Positions 51,622 through 61,025 of a stretch of 64,000 bases of DNA are shown here, in pieces. Origin of the DNA: Thalassococcus halodurans (lineage in GTDB: Bacteria > Pseudomonadota > Alphaproteobacteria > Rhodobacterales > Rhodobacteraceae). Where the stretch lies: NCBI RefSeq assembly GCF_900108225.1, contig NZ_FNUZ01000008.1, forward strand, positions 32,340-96,339, read 5' to 3'. Positions within the stretch are counted from its first letter, which is position 1, and each line of letters starts with the position of its first letter. The notes beneath the pieces are model-generated. The model was given only the letters and a program-made list of their open reading frames with translations. It was not told the DNA's origin and made no database searches. The position numbers and the translations under genes were made by a program.

Positions 51622-53850
51622 TCAGACCCTAAGTTTGGGGTCGTCTGGCACCACAATCCCACCCAAAAACTGCATCAGCCTTTGCGCATCAATCGGTTTT
51701 GGCAGCAGCAACAGATTGGATTTGGCGCAGGCATCGATCAGTTCGATCGACCGGTTCGCCGAAATGATGCAGGACGGGATCGGGCCGAATTCATCGGTGA
51801 TCGCCTTGATCGCGTCCGTGCCCAAAGCGCCGTCATCCAACTGATAGTCGGCGATTATAAAGTCTGGTGACACTTCAATTTCGCGCAGCAGATCGACGGC
51901 GTGGTCCTGTCCAGGGCAGTCGATGACGTTCACGCCCCAGCCTTCCATCGTCATGGTCAAAGCGTTGCGCAGATTTTCGTCGTTTTCGATCAGAAGGGCG
52001 ATGACACCCGCCAGATCGCCGTTCTGTTCGACATCGTTTTGCGGCTCTGTTCGGTCTGTATCCACCGCCACCATGTCAACGCGCGGCACCTCGATTGATA
52101 GCATGGTGCCTTTGCCCACCTCGGATTCCAGCCGGACGGGATGTTTCAGCAATCCGCAGGCACGTTCCACAATGGCAAGCCCGAGTCCCATCCCTTCGGC
52201 GGCGCTGGCGTCTGCGTTCAGACGTTGGAATTCGCGGAAAACGACCTCTTGCTGGTCTTTGGGAATGCCGATGCCCGTATCCCAGACCTCAATCCTAACA
52301 GAGTTCCCGACGTGGCGCGCGCCGACAAGGATTTTGCCCTTTTCCGAATAGCGGATCGCGTTCGACATCAGGTTTTGCACGATGCGCCGCAAATAGGCCG
52401 CATCGCTGGCGACACGCGCCTTGGTCGGCACGATCCGCAGGTCCAGTCCCTTGGCATGGGCGGCAGGGCGGAAGGCGTCGCCAAGCTGGCGGAACATATC
52501 GCCCAACGGCACAGTCGACACATGAACCGACGCGCGGCCTGAATCCAGTTTGGAGATATCCAGCAGCGCCTCAAGGATATGTTCGACACTGTTCAACGCG
52601 CTTTCGGCCTTGGCGGCGACGCGTCGGGTTTCGTTGTCGTCATCACCGCCAAGCGAGGCGACGTAGAGTTTCGCGGCTGACAAGGGTTGCAACAGGTCAT
52701 GGCTGGCGGCCGCAACGAAGCGGGACTTCGATGCATTCGCGCGTTCGGCGTCCAGCAAGGCCTCGGCCAGTTCCTCGGTCCGGTCGGCGACGCGTTGTTC
52801 CAGCATTTCGTTGGCATTAGCGAGTGCCTGCGCCGCTTGGCGTTCGGCGGTCACATCGGTGAAGGAAATCACAAAGCCCTTGTCCGGCATTTCCTGTGCG
52901 AAGACAGAAAGGTAGTTGGTCCGGCCGCGGTTGACCTCGAACGATAGGGGCGGACGTTCGTCCTCGCTGTTGACCCACGCTTCGACCGCTTCTGGCCCAG
53001 TTACGCCTTCGAACGTCATTTCGGCACGGGCGCGGGCAAAGAGCGTGCTGAACTGCGCGCCCATCTGGAATTGCGTTGTAGGGATCGCCAGCAATTCGCT
53101 GGCCCTCGTGTTCCAACCGGCCAACCGCTGTTTGCTGTCAAAGATGCACAGACCCTGATCGATATGCTCCAACGTTGCGCGGATCAGGCGGGCTTGGTCG
53201 TCAAGGATACGATCCCGTTCCTGACGTTCGACGCGCATGATGTCGGTAATGTCTGTTTGCAGAATGACCGTGCCGCCATCGAGCGTGCGATGTTCGGATA
53301 CTTGCACCCAGCGGCGGCCGCTCATCCTGACGTTAAAGATGACGTGGTCGTCCTGATGCCGCTCCATCCGGCGGGTGGCCCAATCAAGGGGCGTCTCAGA
53401 TTCGGGCAGCGACAGGTAGTGCGATTTGCTGACCAGATCGACGTAATCGATAAACTGCAATCCGGGCACCAGCGCCTTGCGGATGTCGGGCATATGCATG
53501 CCGAAACGGCTGTTGCACAAAACCAGTTCTTCGTCGGTGTTGAACAGGGCAAAGCCCTCTTGCACCGTTTCGATCGCATTGGCGAGGTTGGCGCGTGCCG
53601 CTTCGGTTTCCTGATTGGCCAGCGCCAAACGCCCGTTGGAATCGTTCAGCAAATCCAGCGCGCGTTCCAGATCCTGCGTGCGTGCGCGAACCTCTTGCTC
53701 CAGCATCGCGGCACGTTGGAACTGTGCATAGGCCGCGCCAGACGCGTTTGTGGATTCCTCGACGCGACGCATCAACGACTCGGCGATTTTCAGCAGCTTC
53801 TCGTTCTGCCGTTCAAGCGGGTCGTTGGGATTAATGAGCGTCGGAATCAT
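51622..53850 (-). CDS. PAS-containing hybrid sensor histidine kinase
   Basis: 742 aa from the ATG at 53850; a GTG at 53862 is also possible. No membrane helix. A coiled coil at about 10-90 leads to two PAS domains (about 88-205 and 220-335), a second coiled coil, the HisKA box FVAAASHDLLQPLSAAKLYVASL (His near 384), the ATPase domain (NLMSNAIRYSEKGKI, VWDTGIGIPKDQQ, GMGLGLAIVERAC) and a C-terminal receiver with the Asp in FIIADYQLDDG. This architecture matches the NahK/ErcS'-like soluble kinases linked to quinoprotein alcohol oxidation. It overlaps the FIST gene by 20 bases. Confidence 0.9.
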   Translation of the reverse strand: MIPTLINPNDPLERQNEKLLKIAESLMRRVEESTNASGAAYAQFQRAAMLEQEVRARTQDLERALDLLNDSNGRLALANQETEAARANLANAIETVQEGFALFNTDEELVLCNSRFGMHMPDIRKALVPGLQFIDYVDLVSKSHYLSLPESETPLDWATRRMERHQDDHVIFNVRMSGRRWVQVSEHRTLDGGTVILQTDITDIMRVERQERDRILDDQARLIRATLEHIDQGLCIFDSKQRLAGWNTRASELLAIPTTQFQMGAQFSTLFARARAEMTFEGVTGPEAVEAWVNSEDERPPLSFEVNRGRTNYLSVFAQEMPDKGFVISFTDVTAERQAAQALANANEMLEQRVADRTEELAEALLDAERANASKSRFVAAASHDLLQPLSAAKLYVASLGGDDDNETRRVAAKAESALNSVEHILEALLDISKLDSGRASVHVSTVPLGDMFRQLGDAFRPAAHAKGLDLRIVPTKARVASDAAYLRRIVQNLMSNAIRYSEKGKILVGARHVGNSVRIEVWDTGIGIPKDQQEVVFREFQRLNADASAAEGMGLGLAIVERACGLLKHPVRLESEVGKGTMLSIEVPRVDMVAVDTDRTEPQNDVEQNGDLAGVIALLIENDENLRNALTMTMEGWGVNVIDCPGQDHAVDLLREIEVSPDFIIADYQLDDGALGTDAIKAITDEFGPIPSCIISANRSIELIDACAKSNLLLLPKPIDAQRLMQFLGGIVVPDDPKLRV

Positions 53851-55024
53851 GGGGCAGGTCACACTCGGGCGGATAAATCGCGACGCCGGTTAGCGTCTGG
53901 TTCACATGGATCGAATTCAATTGTTCGCCGTAGGTTGAAAAACCCACGACATGATTTTTGGCCAATATCTTGGACAAGGCCATGGTCATTTGTTTTTCCT
54001 GCGCTTCCAACCGCCGTAAAAGACAATCGCAGCCCAAAATAGTGTCAGGTGGCGTATCTTTCGAAAGCCCTGCGATTTCCTCTTCCAGATGTTTCACCAT
54101 GTCCTGCGGTTCGGCCAGCGTCAGAACCAGCCCTTCGTCAATGGCCGAGAAAAACACCAGATCGCCGTTGTCGGCCACGCGCTGAATGGCGCGCACGTGG
54201 TGTTCGCCACCGATCTGCACCACGACAGGGTGGGCGGCAAAGGTGAAAGGCGTCAGCTGTTCAGGGTCTTTGCCCAGAATACGTGCATATTCACGCGCGG
54301 CTGGTTCAGCATTGATTTCGCGCACAATCCGGCGGGCGGGATCGGCATCGGTCACGACCATCCGTTGGGCCGTCGGGATCAGGTGATCTGACTTGAACAC
54401 CTTGATCGGGCAGCGCGTGCGCACCTGCGTCAGGATCGCGGCGTTGGCCAGCACCTGACCGTCGTGCATCACGTAGGAATGCGCAAAACGTGTGCCGTCA
54501 CCGGCCGATCCGCCAAACAACGGCACAGGCCCAAGGCCCACCGCCAGTTCCGATGTCAGCTGGTCTTCTTTCGTCGACAGCCCGTCGATCATCAGAAAGG
54601 TAAACTCGTGGTCCCAATCTGGGGCCGCTTCGATCATCGACGTGCGGTTCTGGATCATCTGGTCGATCAGCGATTGTGCCTCGAACACATCCAGATCGGG
54701 GACCAACAGGGTTTCGACCTTGAAGTGCGATTTAGGCAGGCCGACCGCGACGATGTGATCTTCTGCATAGCCGTTGCCAGACAATTCGCCTGCCGTGGTG
54801 CAGCCGACCACCGGGGTCGGCGCAAAGGCGCGGGTGGCCTGTTCGATGATGGCTTCGGGATCGGCGCTAGAGGTGACAAACAGAATCACGATTTCCAGAC
54901 CATCAACGCCAAGGGTTGTGGCCAGCTCCGACACCGGATCGTCGGTTTTGTGATAAACGTAGGCGGTGCGCACTATTCCGTCCGCGCGGCCCGAGCCCCC
55001 ATTCAGGCCCAACATCTGGTCCAT
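53831..55024 (-). CDS. FIST-domain sensory protein
   Basis: 397 aa with FIST-N (about 40-215: IVILFVTSSADPEAIIEQATRAFAPTPVVGCTTAGELSGNGYAEDHIVAVG, PLFGGSAGDGTRF) and FIST-C (about 225-370: ADPARRIVREINAEPAAREYARILG, ending in VVGFSTYGEQLNSIHVNQTLTGVAIY). FIST domains bind small ligands. As a separate polypeptide co-translated with a soluble hybrid kinase, it is probably the sensor input for that kinase. It is read 56 bases after the LuxR-type regulator. Confidence 0.9.
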   Translation of the reverse strand: MDQMLGLNGGSGRADGIVRTAYVYHKTDDPVSELATTLGVDGLEIVILFVTSSADPEAIIEQATRAFAPTPVVGCTTAGELSGNGYAEDHIVAVGLPKSHFKVETLLVPDLDVFEAQSLIDQMIQNRTSMIEAAPDWDHEFTFLMIDGLSTKEDQLTSELAVGLGPVPLFGGSAGDGTRFAHSYVMHDGQVLANAAILTQVRTRCPIKVFKSDHLIPTAQRMVVTDADPARRIVREINAEPAAREYARILGKDPEQLTPFTFAAHPVVVQIGGEHHVRAIQRVADNGDLVFFSAIDEGLVLTLAEPQDMVKHLEEEIAGLSKDTPPDTILGCDCLLRRLEAQEKQMTMALSKILAKNHVVGFSTYGEQLNSIHVNQTLTGVAIYPPECDLPHDSDAH

Positions 55025-55080
55025 CGAGCTTCCTCCCTAAAGCGCGACGTTTTACCCGAGTATGCGTGAGTTCGCCGGGG

Positions 55081-55752
55081 TTACAAGCGATTGATCTCTG
55101 GCGCGCGTTTGGCCATCAACACCGCTTGGGTCCGGCTTTGCACCCCGAGCTTTCGAATGATTGCACTGACATGCGCTTTCACGGTCGTCTCGGCAATCGA
55201 CAGATCAAAGGCGATTTGCTTGTTCAGTTTCCCTTGGCAGATCAGCTCCAGTATCCGCGTTTGTTGTTTTGTCAGCGTCGCCAGCCGCTGTGCTTCAAAG
55301 TTGCGGACGCTGTCTTCGTCCGGCTCAAGCAAAACGCAGCCCTCGGGCAGAAACGTTTCGCCATTTTGCAACGCCTTGAACGCGTTTCGGAACACGTCCC
55401 TTTGGCTGTGTTTCGGCACATAGCCCGCAGCGCCGGAATGGATGACCTGACTGATCAGGCAATCCTCGGTCATCGAAGACACCACGATCACAGGGGCCTT
55501 TGCCAGTCCTATCAGTTTCCGCACCGCTTCCAGTCCCTGAACACCGGGCATGTTCAGATCCAGCATGATCGCGTCAGGCTCTAACCCGCCCTCAAGCATC
55601 TCAATTGCGCGGTCCAAGCGATCGGCTGTGTGGATTTCGCCAATATTCGCCACCGATTGCAGCGTCATCGACAACGCATCGCAAAACAGCGGGTGATCAT
55701 CGACGATCAGAACCGATTTGAAAACGCAATGAATGGGGGCGTGCGCAAGCAT
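55081..55752 (-). CDS. LuxR/NarL-type response regulator
   Basis: 223 aa. The receiver has D18-D19 in LIVDDHPLFCDAL, the phosphoacceptor D65 in IMLDLNMPGVQG, VVSSMTED and YVPKHSQRD. The C-terminal GerE helix-turn-helix is LTKQQTRILELICQGKLNKQIAFDLSIAETTVKAHVSAIIRKLGV. It belongs with regulators such as AgmR/ErbR that control PQQ-dependent alcohol oxidation. With the FIST protein and kinase it forms a three-gene signalling operon next to xoxF, and it is the best candidate to bind the ACCATGG motif found there. Confidence 0.9.
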   Translation of the reverse strand: MLAHAPIHCVFKSVLIVDDHPLFCDALSMTLQSVANIGEIHTADRLDRAIEMLEGGLEPDAIMLDLNMPGVQGLEAVRKLIGLAKAPVIVVSSMTEDCLISQVIHSGAAGYVPKHSQRDVFRNAFKALQNGETFLPEGCVLLEPDEDSVRNFEAQRLATLTKQQTRILELICQGKLNKQIAFDLSIAETTVKAHVSAIIRKLGVQSRTQAVLMAKRAPEINRL

Positions 55753-55843
55753 ATAAGGCGGACCTTGCTCCTAATAGTACGGAACCTGAAATAATCGTAC
55801 CAAGCCAGCCCGCCAGCGCCTATTAGCGGAAGGTCTTATAGGA

Positions 55844-55872
55844 AAACGCGCACCGTTGTCGGGTGCGCGTTT
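55844..55872 (-). terminator. Terminator after xoxF
   Basis: Stem AAACGCGCACC / GGTGCGCGTTT with a seven-base loop, 24 bases after the xoxF stop. T-runs occur on the plus-strand side and a weaker one on the minus side. It separates xoxF from the regulator genes. Confidence 0.8.
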
Positions 55873-55895
55873 CCGTTTTTATCCAATGGGTTGGA

Positions 55896-57656
55896 TTACT
55901 TCATGGCCAGCTGCTTGGGCAGCTTGAATGTCCACAGCATGCCACCCTGGTTCAGGTAGTTGACCTTTTTGGCAACTTCACCACCCCAGAGCGGAACCGC
56001 GCCACCCCAGCCAGAGATAACCGACACATACTGTTCGCCGTCCTGTTCCCATGTGATGGGCTGACCGACGATGCCGGAACCTGTCTGGAACGACCACAGT
56101 TTTTCACCTGTTTCGTCATCCAGAGCGATGAATTCACCTTCAGGCGTGCCGAAGAATACCAGACCGCCAGCGGTGGTCATAACACCCGACCAAAGCGGTG
56201 CTTCGTTCTTGTATTCCCAGACCCAGTCGCCTGTTTCCGGATCGATCGCCTTCAGGCTGCCGATGTGGTCTTCGTAGTTCGGCTTGATGGTAAAGCCCGC
56301 ACCCAGGTACGCCGCGCCTTTTTTGTAGGTGATCGGCTCGTTCCAGATGTCCATGCCCCATTCGTTGGACGGAACATAGAAGTTGCCTGTGCGCTGCGAG
56401 AACGCCATCGGCATCCAGTTCTTACCACCCAGGAAGGACGGGGACGCAAAGATAACTTCGCCTTTGGCACCATCTGCTGCCTCGGCGGGGTTACCCGGAC
56501 GGTTTTCTTCAACAAAGATCGGACGACCGTTTTCGTCGATGCCGCTTGCCCAAGAGATGTCCTTGACGAAGGGTGCCGCGCTTACGAAATCGCCTGTTTC
56601 ACGATCCAGAACGTAGAAGTAGCCGTTACGGTCAGCTGTCGCATAACGCTTTTCGCCGTTGCGGTCGGTGTAGGCGACGACTTCGTTTACGCCGTCATAG
56701 TCCCAACCTTCGCGCGGGGTTGTCTGGAAGTGCCACTTGATTTCGCCTGTTGCAGGGTCGATGCCGATACGGCTTGCTGCGTACAGGTTGTCACCTTCGG
56801 TGCCTTCGGGGTTGCCAGCAGCACGCAACCAGCTGTTCCACGGAGCAGGGTTACCTGCGCCGAATACCAGCGTGTCTGTCTCGGCGTCGTAAGAACCGCC
56901 CAGCCATGTCGCGCCGCCGCCTGTTTTCCACAGATCGCCCGGCCATGTCGCGTTCAGCGTGCCGGTCATTGTGGATTCTTCGCCGTTCAGCGTACCCATG
57001 TGACCTTCGATCACCGGACGTGTCCAAACCATTTCGCCAGTTTCGGCGTTACGGGCCTGAACTTCGCCAACGATACCGAATTCGCCGCCAGAGTTGCCTG
57101 TGACAACCAGACCGTTCACGATCAGCGGAGCCGCAGTGTAGGAATAGCCGGCTTTGTAGTCAGCGATCTTGTCGCGCCAGACAACGTCACCTGTTTTCAG
57201 GTCCAGAGCCACGATGCGGGCGTCCAGTGTGCCGAAATAGATGTTGTTGCCGTAGATGGCCGCGCCGCGGTTAACTACGTCACAGCAGGGCAGGATGCCT
57301 TCGGGCAGACGTGCGTCGTACTGCCAGATTTCCTTGCCTGTTTTGACGTCAATCGCGAACAGACGGGAATAGGAACCCGTGATGTACATGATGCCGTCGT
57401 AAATCAGCGGCTGGGTTTCCTGACCGCGCTGCTTTTCACCACCAAGGCTGAAGGCCCAGGCAGGAACAAGGTTATCGACGTTTTCTTTGTTCAGAGTCTC
57501 CAGCGGGCTGTAGCGCTGAAGGTGACGACCCATACCATTGGTCACAACCTGTGTGGTGATGGTCTGGTCGTTGGCCACATCCTGTTCGGTGACCTCGGCA
57601 TAGGCGGTTGTTGCAGCCAATACGCCAGCAACAGCGGCCATAATGAAACGGTTCAT
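55896..57656 (-). CDS. xoxF: XoxF-like lanthanide-dependent PQQ alcohol dehydrogenase
   Basis: 586 aa with a signal peptide ([17 protein letters not shown]). Eight-bladed quinoprotein propeller with tryptophan-docking motifs; the vicinal Cys pair C124-C125 (LPCCDVV) that contacts PQQ; E192 (GGEFG), N269 (GAGNP) and the catalytic D319. D321 in GWDYDGVNE gives the Asp-Tyr-Asp pattern that distinguishes lanthanide enzymes from calcium-dependent MxaF, which has Ala. It oxidises methanol or a similar alcohol in the periplasm and hands electrons to cytochrome c. The ribosome site is GGGAGG. The ethanol-type (ExaF/PedH) group also shares the Asp, so the substrate is not fixed. Confidence 0.92.
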   Translation of the reverse strand: MNRFIMAAVAGVLAATTAYAEVTEQDVANDQTITTQVVTNGMGRHLQRYSPLETLNKENVDNLVPAWAFSLGGEKQRGQETQPLIYDGIMYITGSYSRLFAIDVKTGKEIWQYDARLPEGILPCCDVVNRGAAIYGNNIYFGTLDARIVALDLKTGDVVWRDKIADYKAGYSYTAAPLIVNGLVVTGNSGGEFGIVGEVQARNAETGEMVWTRPVIEGHMGTLNGEESTMTGTLNATWPGDLWKTGGGATWLGGSYDAETDTLVFGAGNPAPWNSWLRAAGNPEGTEGDNLYAASRIGIDPATGEIKWHFQTTPREGWDYDGVNEVVAYTDRNGEKRYATADRNGYFYVLDRETGDFVSAAPFVKDISWASGIDENGRPIFVEENRPGNPAEAADGAKGEVIFASPSFLGGKNWMPMAFSQRTGNFYVPSNEWGMDIWNEPITYKKGAAYLGAGFTIKPNYEDHIGSLKAIDPETGDWVWEYKNEAPLWSGVMTTAGGLVFFGTPEGEFIALDDETGEKLWSFQTGSGIVGQPITWEQDGEQYVSVISGWGGAVPLWGGEVAKKVNYLNQGGMLWTFKLPKQLAMK

Positions 57657-58079
57657 AGGTGTCCTCCCTAGACGTTATGTCCCTTCAGCCCGACCCCGAC
57701 GAATCGGGACTAGGGGCTGATTGAACTATCTCGGGCGGGGGGCTTTGGCGAAATTGCACCATGGTCGTATGGGTCGGATTTTTTGGATTTCAAGGCCTGT
57801 TCCATTAGAAATCTGGCAGCGGATATTTTGAAAATACCGTTTTATCTTAACGCCTTAAACGCATATCGAATGGAGTGCTCTGTTCACAAGAGCGTTCGAG
57901 CCCTTCGTTCGGGCGCGTGCAAAAACTGAAAAAATCCGACCGATCAATTGCTGCACGAACAGGTTTTGGGAAGAACGCCGAAAGCCGACCGTGTCACGCC
58001 CGAAAAACCGGGGAAACACAGCCGGCCGTTGACTGCTCAAGGCAATCGTTGTGCAGGTAATAACCTGCAGGGGGAGCCC
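57657..58079. promoter_or_regulatory. Regulatory gap upstream of xoxF
   Basis: About 420 bases, AT-rich in the middle and without a credible open frame. It should contain the xoxF promoter and leader. The main visible signal is the ATTGCACCATGGTCG site at 57753-57767. A CCCGATTCGTCGGGGTCGGGC-like hairpin region near 57690-57715 could affect the transcript. Confidence 0.5.
57753..57767. promoter_or_regulatory. Candidate LuxR-regulator site upstream of xoxF
   Basis: ATTGCACCATGGTCG lies about 100 bases upstream of the xoxF ATG. It matches the site at 60921 at 14 of 15 positions; the core ACCATGGT is a palindrome. A partial copy, ATGGTCGTAT, occurs at 58685-58694 before the Sel1-like gene. Confidence 0.65.
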
Positions 58080-58628
58080 CTAGAAAAGCGGCGCGTATTT
58101 CCAGTTGTCGGCGTCTGGTGTCACCTCATCCAGATCGTAATCTGCGTTCTGCAATCGCTTGGCGATCTTCAAACCGTCGTTCGCGGCCTCGTCCACATAG
58201 GCCCGCCCAAGCGCATCATTTCTGGCCACGCCATGTCCGCGCATTAGGTCCAGTCCATAGTTGAACTTACCGACCGGGTCGCCCAATTCGGCGGCCTTCA
58301 GATCCCAGTTCGCAGCGGCATCGGGGTTATATTCGCCACCCAATCCGTTGTTATCCAGCTGGCTCATCCACGTCATCGCGCCGGTGTATCCGGCGTCGGC
58401 ACAGGCCTGAAACAGCTTGCGCGCGGCTTCGTGGCGACCGGATTTGGTGATGTAGTAACCGGTGGCGCAGGTCACCATGTCGGTGACGCCGTTATCGATG
58501 TTCGACATCACGCGGCCAAAGCCCGTGTCCTGCGGGTTCAGCGTTCCGAAATCGTCTTCAATCGTCTGGGTCTCGGCTGCCAAAGGCAGCGCGACAACGC
58601 AACAAATGGCGCATAAAACGTGTTTCAC
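58080..58628 (-). CDS. Secreted Sel1/TPR-like repeat protein of the xoxF region
   Basis: 182 aa from a GTG at 58628 with GAGGAG eight bases upstream; a longer frame has poor support. A signal peptide (KHVLCAICCVVALPLAAE) is followed by three Sel1-type helical repeats (AARKLFQACADAGYTGAMTWMSQLDNNGLGGEYNPDAAANWDLKAAELGDPVGKFNYGLDLMRGHGVARNDALGRAYVDEAA). Repeats of this type hold protein partners. It lies between xoxF and the beta-propeller gene. Its role is not known. Confidence 0.8.
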   Translation of the reverse strand: MKHVLCAICCVVALPLAAETQTIEDDFGTLNPQDTGFGRVMSNIDNGVTDMVTCATGYYITKSGRHEAARKLFQACADAGYTGAMTWMSQLDNNGLGGEYNPDAAANWDLKAAELGDPVGKFNYGLDLMRGHGVARNDALGRAYVDEAANDGLKIAKRLQNADYDLDEVTPDADNWKYAPLF

Positions 58629-58733
58629 GGCAAATCTCCTCTGGGAAAACCGTAACATGGATGCGCTTGGCGATCTTGGGGGCAATGGTCGTATTTCGGG
58701 TCAGCACTGCTGGCCTAATCTACCACCCTGCCA

Positions 58734-59696
58734 TCAGTTGGTCGGGCGCAGCGCAGCCCCCCAAGGGAAACGGCCTACCTTGATTGTCTTGATCGCTTTG
58801 CGCTTGGCCACATCGACAACTGTCACGTCACCGGACACCCCGTTCGTGGTGAACAGCAGCGATTTGTCGGCGTTGAATTCCATGTGCCAGACGCGGCGGC
58901 CAACCAGAATGTAATCTTCGACCTCAAATGTATCGGCATTGATCACGGCCAGATGGTTGGACGGGCCAAGGGCAACGAAGGCGGTTTTTTCATCTTCGGT
59001 CAGCTCGAACCCCACAGGCTGTACGCGGTCGGGGTGAACGCCCTGAATTTCGAACCGGATTTTGCCTTTTTCCGCTTGGGTCGCGACATCAAACACAGTG
59101 ATTGTGCCACCGATTTCGGAACTGACCCAAAGCTCGGAGCCCTCTTTTACAAACTCGGCATGGCGCGGGCGGGAATCGACCAGTGTATTCGCGAACAACT
59201 GTTCGCTTTCCGTGTCGATCCAGTGCGCCATGTTGGTGGTTTCAGAGGTTGTGATCGCAATCGTGCCATCGGGCGACACGGCCATGCCTTCGGGTTCGAT
59301 GCCCACGTCGATCTGGGCAATCACCTTGCGGGTTTCCGTATCCACAACGGTGGTGATCGCGTCGTCCTCGTTGGCGATATAAAGGCGGCGGTTGTCGGGG
59401 TGCAGCACGAACTGTTCGGGGTCTTCGCCCGAAGGCAGGTCATGCAGGATTTCACCTGTTTCAGGGTCCATCACCTGAACGGCATCGCTGTCGGATGCGC
59501 AGATATAAACAACCGAATGATCCTTGGAAAAGGTGATGCCGCGCGGGCGTTCACCGGTCGGGATGGTGCGCACGACCTCAAGCGTGTCGATGTCGATCAC
59601 GCTGATCGTGTCGTCCTTTTCGTTTGTCACCCAAATCTCGTCGGCAAGGGCAGGGGCCGCCAAAAGCGTGGCGGCGGCAAAGGCGATAAGCTTCAT
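58734..59696 (-). CDS. YVTN-type beta-propeller protein of PQQ-dependent catabolism
   Basis: 320 aa from the ATG at 59696. The signal peptide is KLIAFAAATLLAAPALA, followed by about seven YVTN/PQQ-like repeats (ISVIDIDTLEVVRTIPTGERPRGITFSKDHSVVYICASDSDAVQVMDPETGEIL and similar). The family is found only beside quinoprotein alcohol dehydrogenase genes and is thought to assist the periplasmic oxidation system. It starts one base after the stop of the binding-protein gene, so they share a transcript. Confidence 0.88.
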   Translation of the reverse strand: MKLIAFAAATLLAAPALADEIWVTNEKDDTISVIDIDTLEVVRTIPTGERPRGITFSKDHSVVYICASDSDAVQVMDPETGEILHDLPSGEDPEQFVLHPDNRRLYIANEDDAITTVVDTETRKVIAQIDVGIEPEGMAVSPDGTIAITTSETTNMAHWIDTESEQLFANTLVDSRPRHAEFVKEGSELWVSSEIGGTITVFDVATQAEKGKIRFEIQGVHPDRVQPVGFELTEDEKTAFVALGPSNHLAVINADTFEVEDYILVGRRVWHMEFNADKSLLFTTNGVSGDVTVVDVAKRKAIKTIKVGRFPWGAALRPTN

Positions 59697-59697
59697 C

Positions 59698-60867
59698 TTA
59701 GTCCTCGGCAAAAGCGGTGCATTTGGATTCGGGCTGATCAATTCCCAGCGTGTCCAGCTCGCTGACCTGATGCAAAAACCCGTCCAAGGGGGCGGTGGCC
59801 ACAACGGCACGACCTGTGACCAACGGAATCGGCTGGCGCAACTGGCCGTTCCATCCGCGATAATTCATCGGGCGGCCTTTGAAGCCGGCCAGTTCGAACG
59901 ACTCTGACAGGATGTAGTCGCGCAAAGTTGCGGGATCATCGGATTGCGTCCGCGTGACAGCCTCACCCAGCGACCGGAAGGCGGCCCAAGCGGCATAGTC
60001 TTCGCTGCGCATGTCGCGGCCTGTCATTTCGTGGAACCGGTTCTGCATCTGAACCGCGCCCCACTGTTCGACAACGTCGGACCATGCAACGGGACGTAGC
60101 CCGTCCGATCCCGCGACAGGGCGGGCGATCCAAGTGTTGTACGCAATATAACGGCCGAAATCGTCCAGCTCGTCGGCCAGCAGCAGCGCGTCATATTCCC
60201 CCAGATCCTGCGTGAACAGCGGCACTTCCTGCGCGGCATTGCGGCGCATGTCGGCGTTGAACACCCACTCTTTTTCCGCCTTCAGTTTCAGGCCGAACTT
60301 GGTGACCGAATGTTTCAGCGAGTCCGCAAAGGCCTGATCCTGCGGATGCGTGCCGGATATCAGGGCCAGTGTCGTCCAGCGACGTTTCACAAAGAACTGG
60401 ATCAGCGCGTCGGTGCGCATGCGGTTGGATGGCAAGGTGTGCAAAAGATTCGCACGGCAGGATTCGTTGCGCAGGGCCACATCGGGGCTGGTCGCATTAA
60501 AAAGCAGGGCACCTTTGGCCTCGGGCAGGTCGGCGACCCCTAGCAAAAGGTCGGATGGCGCATCGAGGATGACATAGGGCGACAAGGCCAGAGCCTGTTT
60601 CGCAGAAGCAATCCAGTCACCGCCTTCCGGCACGACAATCGTTTCCAGCGTATAGGTATGACCCAGAAATTTGCCTGTGGTCATGTTGTCGGCAAGGCCC
60701 AAATCGGCCCCGGCAGATCCCAGATCATCAGGGACCGGATCAAGGTTGGACAGGACCGGCGGACGGGGAACGTCTTGTTTTAGATAGACAACCGGAATCT
60801 CGATTGCCGCAGAAACAACCTGCGGCAGCATAAGTGTCAGAAAAAACACCTGAAACAGTCGAAACAT
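59698..60867 (-). CDS. ABC-type substrate-binding protein linked to quinoprotein alcohol oxidation
   Basis: 389 aa from the ATG at 60867 with GGAGGAATT upstream. A signal peptide (FRLFQVFFLTLMLPQVVSA) precedes a branched-chain-amino-acid-type binding fold (IPVVYLKQDVPRPPVL, YVILDAPSDLLLGVADLPEAKGALLFNATSPDVALRNESCRANLLHTLPSNRMRTDALIQFFVKRRWTTLALISG). Related proteins accompany PQQ alcohol dehydrogenases with an ABC exporter-like pair. Those partner genes are not in this window and may lie further along. It diverges from pedF. Confidence 0.85.
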   Translation of the reverse strand: MFRLFQVFFLTLMLPQVVSAAIEIPVVYLKQDVPRPPVLSNLDPVPDDLGSAGADLGLADNMTTGKFLGHTYTLETIVVPEGGDWIASAKQALALSPYVILDAPSDLLLGVADLPEAKGALLFNATSPDVALRNESCRANLLHTLPSNRMRTDALIQFFVKRRWTTLALISGTHPQDQAFADSLKHSVTKFGLKLKAEKEWVFNADMRRNAAQEVPLFTQDLGEYDALLLADELDDFGRYIAYNTWIARPVAGSDGLRPVAWSDVVEQWGAVQMQNRFHEMTGRDMRSEDYAAWAAFRSLGEAVTRTQSDDPATLRDYILSESFELAGFKGRPMNYRGWNGQLRQPIPLVTGRAVVATAPLDGFLHQVSELDTLGIDQPESKCTAFAED

Positions 60868-60920
60868 CGACAATTCCTCCCTCTCCAACATCGTTAGAGC
60901 ATCCAAAATATCGCCTTCAC

Positions 60921-60935
60921 ATTGGACCATGGTCG
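60921..60935. promoter_or_regulatory. Candidate LuxR-regulator site in the divergent promoter of pedF
   Basis: ATTGGACCATGGTCG lies 54-68 bases upstream of the binding-protein ATG and 91-105 bases upstream of pedF. It matches the site before xoxF at 14 of 15 positions. One site could control both directions, linking the cytochrome and binding-protein genes with xoxF. Confidence 0.65.
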
Positions 60936-61025
60936 AAGATCGTGGCGGTCTTCAACCAAGGTCGCATTTCGCTGTGGTGGAAAGTCGGGCTATCTCGGTG
61001 GAAACCGCATGAACAGGAGGAAATC

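Noticed and set aside
55863..57671. 602-residue plus-strand frame opposite xoxF
   Set aside because: The minus strand encodes a complete quinoprotein with active-site residues. The opposite frame is an effect of codon bias.
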